A stretch of DNA of 64,000 nucleotides, from contig JAGTXO010000010.1 in the NCBI GenBank assembly GCA_019448385.1, forward strand, positions 682,001 through 746,000, in the 5' to 3' direction. Below are positions 60,369 to 64,000 of this stretch, piece by piece. The notes under the pieces are model-generated. The model made no database searches and was not told the DNA's origin. It saw only the letters and a list, made by a program, of their open reading frames with translations. The position numbers and the translations under genes are program-made. The DNA comes from Diacronema lutheri (lineage: Eukaryota > Haptophyta > Pavlovophyceae > Pavlovales > Pavlovaceae). Numbering within the stretch: position 1 is the first letter of the stretch; every line of letters starts with the position of its first letter.

Positions 60369-63031
60369 ATGCCGGCGAATCCCTTGCGCATGGGGAAGTT
60401 GGTGACCAAATTCTCCTTCGAACTCACGATCCAGCACTTGCGGATGAAGGAGAACACCAACGCGAGTAAGGAGCTCGTGTAGGTTGAGGTCTCGCGCGGC
60501 TCCAAGCGGTTCTCAACCGCGAAGGCCTTTGTGCACACGGGCGACATCCGGTGGGACGACTGCTTCACCTTGCCGGTGACCCTCTTCAAGGCGGCCAGCC
60601 GACAGGCGCACGAGGCACAGTTCGACCGGAAGGAGTACCATATCACCTTCCTTGAGTACAGCAACGGCCGGCACAAGCCGCGCATGCTCTGCCGCGGCCG
60701 GATCAACCTGTCAGAATTTGCGCGCATCGACGAAGCGCGCGAGGTGTGCGCGACGCTGCCGATGCTCGACAAGGGCTCGCGCCCGGTCGCGCTGCTCGCC
60801 GTCGGCGTGAAATGCCACGTGATCAATGACCTCACGCTCACGCGCGGCATGACCACGCACGTGCGCGCCGTCGAGACAGAGCCTGTGCCGTTTGACGGCG
60901 AGGACAGCGACGGCGCCGACTGTGCGCCGGACGTGCGTGTGCGCAAACGCGACGCGGACGCGCGGCCCGACGACGACGCGGTCTCGTGCTCGTCCATCTC
61001 GACGCTGCGTAGTCTCAGCACCGCGGCGAGCACGAGCAACTCGGCGCTCGCGCCGCACGCGCAGACGGCGCATTCGAGCGGCGCGCTCGGCGCGGGCGGG
61101 GGTACTGCCTCGAGCAATGCGGAGCTGCGCGCCAAGGCGGACGCGCGGCTCCGCGCGGGTGCGGGCTCGTCGGTCGGTACGGGCGGCGAGCAGCAGTGGT
61201 CCGCACCGTCAGGTGTTGCGCTGAGTGACGGGGGCTCCGACTCGGCTGGCGCGCAGCTCGCCAACCTTGCGCTACGCTCCCCGGTCGATCGAGCGCAATC
61301 GCAAACCGCCGAGGACGACACGCGCGTGCTCGAGTACGCGCTCGTCTCGCTGCCGCACTGGGCACGGTACGGCGATTCGGGCCGACCGCTCGCCGCGCTC
61401 CTCCTCGCCTCCTACGCCACACGCGTGCGCTCCGCGCGCTACTGCGCCACGCTCGCCGACGCGCTCGCCGACGCGCTCTGGCGCGCGCGGTCAGACGCGC
61501 CGGAGATCGCGTACCATGTGTGCTGCGCGGCCGTGCTGCTCACGCTGTGCGCTGCAGACGAGGAGAAGCTCATCGCGAGGCGCGTGCCGCCGCGCCGCGC
61601 AGCGCCGCGCGTAGCGAGCGCGTCGACCGCAGTGCTGCGTCGGCAGGGCGCGTCGCGCGCGGCTCGTTATGAGCGGCAGGTGGCCCATTCGCTCAATGAC
61701 CGGCTGCGCGAGCATGCGGCGGCGTGCGTGCGCCTCTTCCTGCGCAAGGCCCACGACGCGCTCAACCCGCTCCTCGCGCCCGCGTTCCTCGAGAACGCGC
61801 TACCCCCTGCGACAGCCGGCTCGCCACCGCCCGCGGCGGTGGCGAGCCGGCTGTCGCACGCGCCCACGCACGTGCTCGCACCTGCCGCGCCGTCGACGCT
61901 GCCGCCGCCGCCGCCGCCGCCGCAGCCGCCGCCGCAGCCGCAGCCGCCGATCGGGCTGGGAGGCGCTCTTCCGCCACCCGCCGCCATCGCAGGCGCGGCC
62001 GTGCGCGGCCGCGCGGGACAGCAGCTGGTCATCGTCGAGCTCGGCAAGGCCGTCGACTTGCTGCTCGGCGCGCGCGTGCCGCTCGCGCTCGTGCGGCAGG
62101 CGGTTGCCGCCCTCGCGCGATTCGTTTGTGCGCAGCTTTTGAACGCGATGCTGCACCGCGCTGAGCTGTGCACGTCGGGAAACGGTGTGCAACTCAAACT
62201 TGGCGTCTCGCTGCTCGAGGGCTGGGTGGAGGCGACCGCCGCGCGCGTTGAGGCCGCCGGCCAGCCGGGCACACGCTCGGGGAGCGGCTGCGCGCGCAGT
62301 CTGCTGCCCGGCGGCAACGGCGTGGCGCGCGGCGGCGGCTCGGGGCCGCAGCAGCCGCTCGCGATCGGCGCTGCGTGGGCGCCCGCGCTCGATGCATTCG
62401 CGCACGTCCGCCAGGCAGCAGACATCCTCATCGTGGAGAAGGCCGTGCTTCATTCGGAGGCGGATCGGCGCGCGGTCTGCCCGGCGCTGCACCACACGCA
62501 GGTTGCCCGGCTGCTGCGCATCTTCCAGCCGGACGAGTGGACACCCGAGCCGCCCAGCGCGGCCGAGATCGACGCGATCATCGCGAGCATGCACGCCTCC
62601 GCCAACGTACCCGCCGTTGGCGCACGCACGCACGGCGGCGTGCCCGCGCGCGCCGGAGGGACGCGCGGCGACGACGGTGCGTCCGCTGGCGCGTCGCTCG
62701 CCGAGGGCGTGGCGGCGCGGATGCTGCTGCCGCCCGGGCTTGCCCACGACGACGAATCCGCCTCCGCCTCTGCCTCCGCCACCGCCTCCGCGCGCGCCTC
62801 GCGACCGAGCACGCCCGGATTCCCGGACGAGGACGTGGAGGTTGTGCTTCTCGACCCGTTCGCATTCGAGCCGCTCCCCGAGGCCGAGCTGCAGGCCGCG
62901 CTGCTTGGCTGGACGCAGCGTGGGATCCCGATCGGCCCGCTTGCTGAGTGGCCTGCCCTGCGCTTCTTGCAAGACTTTGACATTGCCAACTTCAAGCCGA
63001 GCGCCATCTCCGAGGGCGACGACGACGACGT

Positions 63032-63064
<33 letters not shown>

Positions 63065-63308
63065 AAGCGATGCGGAGCGCACCGACCAGAGCGGCGAAGT
63101 GTCGCGCGCGTACACGCCACTCGTTGACGGCGCGATCAGCAGCGCGCTGCTCGCCGACCTGCCGCACACGCGCCGCTTTGCGCCGGACGCCCGTTTGCGC
63201 GCCGCGTCTGCGTCCGCGGCCGCGCGAGCGCGCGGCGCGCCGCTCTCGCTGGCGCGCGACGACCTGCGCTCCCTCGACGACTCGATGACGGAGTACGAGA
63301 CGGAGTAA
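60369..63308 (+). CDS. NT-C2 (EEIG1/EHBP1-type C2) domain protein, with in-frame TAG
   Basis: 980 codons from the ATG at 60369 to TAA. The start MPANPLRMGKLVTKFSFELT and what follows form an N-terminal C2 domain of the NT-C2 type, as in EEIG1, EHBP1 and plant PMI1: FELTIQHLRMKENTNASKEL, VEVSRGSKRFSTAKAFVHTG, WDDCFTLPVTLF, RGRINLSEFARIDEAREVCA and RPVALLAVGVKCHVI. Such proteins link membranes to actin or organelle movement. One TAG codon (60480-60482) interrupts the domain between KELV and VEVSRG while homology continues in the same frame on both sides; no GT-AG intron removes it in frame. The rest is a helical region (residues about 310-700), proline runs, and an acidic run (poly-Asp at about residue 890). 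A perfect 24-bp inverted repeat lies at 61808-61858. Confidence 0.75.
61808..61858. repeat. Perfect 24-bp inverted repeat with 3-nt loop inside a coding region
   Basis: Arms 61808-61831 (starting TGCGACAGCCGG) and 61835-61858 (ending CCGGCTGTCGCA) are exact complements around the loop CGC. It is in frame within the NT-C2 gene, encoding PATAGSPPPAAVASRLSHA. Such a palindrome would fold into a very stable hairpin. Confidence 0.93.
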
Positions 63309-63583
63309 AAAGTTCGAAGGCGCATTATTGATTATTTTCATCTGCCGCGCCGTTTCGTATTTTTAAGAGTGACGAGCGGCAGACGACAAGCGCGGTGGCT
63401 TGCGCACCCCCCAAAAAAAGAGCAAGAAAAGAGCAGCACCCAGACTTCGCGCGTGGTCCCCCACCGCACTACTACCTGGACGGTTGCCGGCTTGACTTCG
63501 GAAGGCCGCTCTACGTCGGATTTTGAATGGCGACGGCCTCCCTGCACGCCCGGCCCGCGCGATCGTAGCGCGGCCCCGCGGGC
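63309..63583. other. Intergenic region, no gene seen
   Basis: About 275 bp with short AT-rich patches (around 63325-63365) after the NT-C2 stop and an A-rich patch (CCCCAAAAAAAGAGC at about 63408-63422). Likely a 3' untranslated part followed by the promoter of the next gene. Confidence 0.45.
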
Positions 63584-64000
63584 ATGGCGGGGAGGCCGCT
63601 TGCCCTGATGCCTCCCGACGGCGCGTCGCCGCCACTCGACCCTCCACCGCGCGGCTTCTTCTTCCTCACCGGCCTCACGGCATCCTATCACCAGCTCTAC
63701 GCGTTCTTCTCGACGCGTGGGCCGGGGCCTCATCCTCTCGCGGGCGACGCGTCGGCTGCGCTCTTCGTCCTCGAGAGCCTCCCGGTCTCATCGAACCCAG
63801 GGCCCGACGCTTCTGAGGCACGCCGCTTGCAAGCGGGCAGGCGGGCCTGGCTTGCCTCCCTGGCTCGCGGCATGCACCCCGACAAGCTCTGGGATCACCC
63901 TGGTGCGACCCTCGTGCACGAGTACATGGCCATGCGGATCCGCGAACTGGCGGAGCGTGCGCTTGACGTCCTTTGCGGCCGGCCCCTGTCGTCCGGCGCC
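63584..64000 (+). CDS. Partial ORF with HPDK motif, runs off the right edge
   Basis: From the ATG at 63584 the frame stays open for 139 codons to the window end. It reads MAGRPLALMPPDGASPPLDP, GFFFLTGLTASYHQLYAFFS, then a helix RRAWLASLARGMHPDKLWDH followed by LVHEYMAMRIRELAERALDV. Helix, HPDK and helix recall a J-domain (HPD with Lys), which stimulates Hsp70, but the spacing is not convincing and no other J-domain residue is diagnostic. It may also be only an N-terminal exon. I would treat it as a hypothetical protein; the open frame in GC-rich DNA is weak evidence by itself. Confidence 0.4.
   Translation, partial: MAGRPLALMPPDGASPPLDPPPRGFFFLTGLTASYHQLYAFFSTRGPGPHPLAGDASAALFVLESLPVSSNPGPDASEARRLQAGRRAWLASLARGMHPDKLWDHPGATLVHEYMAMRIRELAERALDVLCGRPLSSGA

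Overview
The window is nuclear DNA of a very GC-rich, gene-dense, photosynthetic and flagellated protist. The evidence is spliceosomal introns, a triose-phosphate/phosphate translocator with a signal peptide ahead of its mature part (expected for a secondary plastid), a ciliary transition-zone protein (TMEM231), an oil-body acyltransferase (DGAT2), and presequence-bearing mitochondrial proteins. A haptophyte, perhaps a pavlovophyte, is my best guess. That is inference from gene content and base composition, not from a database match.

Layout, left to right. 1-14.4 kb: lipase-3 (runs off the left edge, one frame slip), a small XAP5/FAM50-like protein, an ENT nucleoside transporter, a cytochrome-b5-reductase-like flavoprotein, a four-exon ATM1-type mitochondrial ABC transporter, a CREST/ceramidase-like membrane protein and a NEK-like kinase. 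14.4-15.4 kb: about 1 kb without genes, with a CCAAT-rich low-GC island, 38-bp tandem repeats and a 5'-truncated LINE. 15.4-21.9 kb: D-cysteine desulfhydrase/ACC-deaminase-like enzyme, isochorismatase-like hydrolase, an eIF4B-like RGG protein, the RsfS ribosome-silencing factor and a coiled-coil protein. 21.96-24.70 kb: copy 1 of a DNA transposon with 438-bp terminal inverted repeats and TA target duplications. 24.7-37.3 kb: GH30 glucosylceramidase, TPR/STI1 co-chaperone-like protein, DGAT2 and a 2,515-residue coiled-coil protein with a long 7-residue (21-bp) repeat. 37.4-40.6 kb: a LINE with RT and a possible C-terminal nuclease, bounded by a 12-bp target duplication. 40.6-50.4 kb: TMEM231, a DA2/SIP5-like RING protein, RLP24, an F-box/ankyrin protein, a kinase C-lobe fragment, a histidine-phosphatase/NAD-kinase fusion and an unknown membrane protein. 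50.42-53.23 kb: copy 2 of the transposon, with a LINE tail nested inside. 53.7-64 kb: plastid phosphate translocator, plastid PDZ protein, LpxD, WDR5, TFIIF-beta, an R-SNARE, an NT-C2 protein with an in-frame TAG, and a partial ORF with an HPDK motif.

Most genes sit in alternating divergent and convergent pairs with 10-200 bp between them, so many promoters must be shared and very short. Introns are 87-234 bp, mostly begin GTGCGCG and end CGCGCAG, and are almost pure GC. Functional themes are organelle upkeep (ABC transporter, RsfS, LpxD, NAD kinase, translocator), lipid metabolism (lipase, DGAT2, glucosylceramidase, ceramidase-like protein, b5-type reductase) and core gene expression (WDR5, TFIIF-beta, RLP24, eIF4B-like). 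I saw no sign of an operon or gene cluster.

The most notable items are the two near-identical transposon copies, whose terminal repeats contain part of the transposase and vary together within each copy; three LINE traces sharing one 3' tail; the phosphatase-NAD kinase fusion; and introns whose ends are complementary to each other. Many long antisense open frames exist only because the DNA is so GC-rich, and I left them out.
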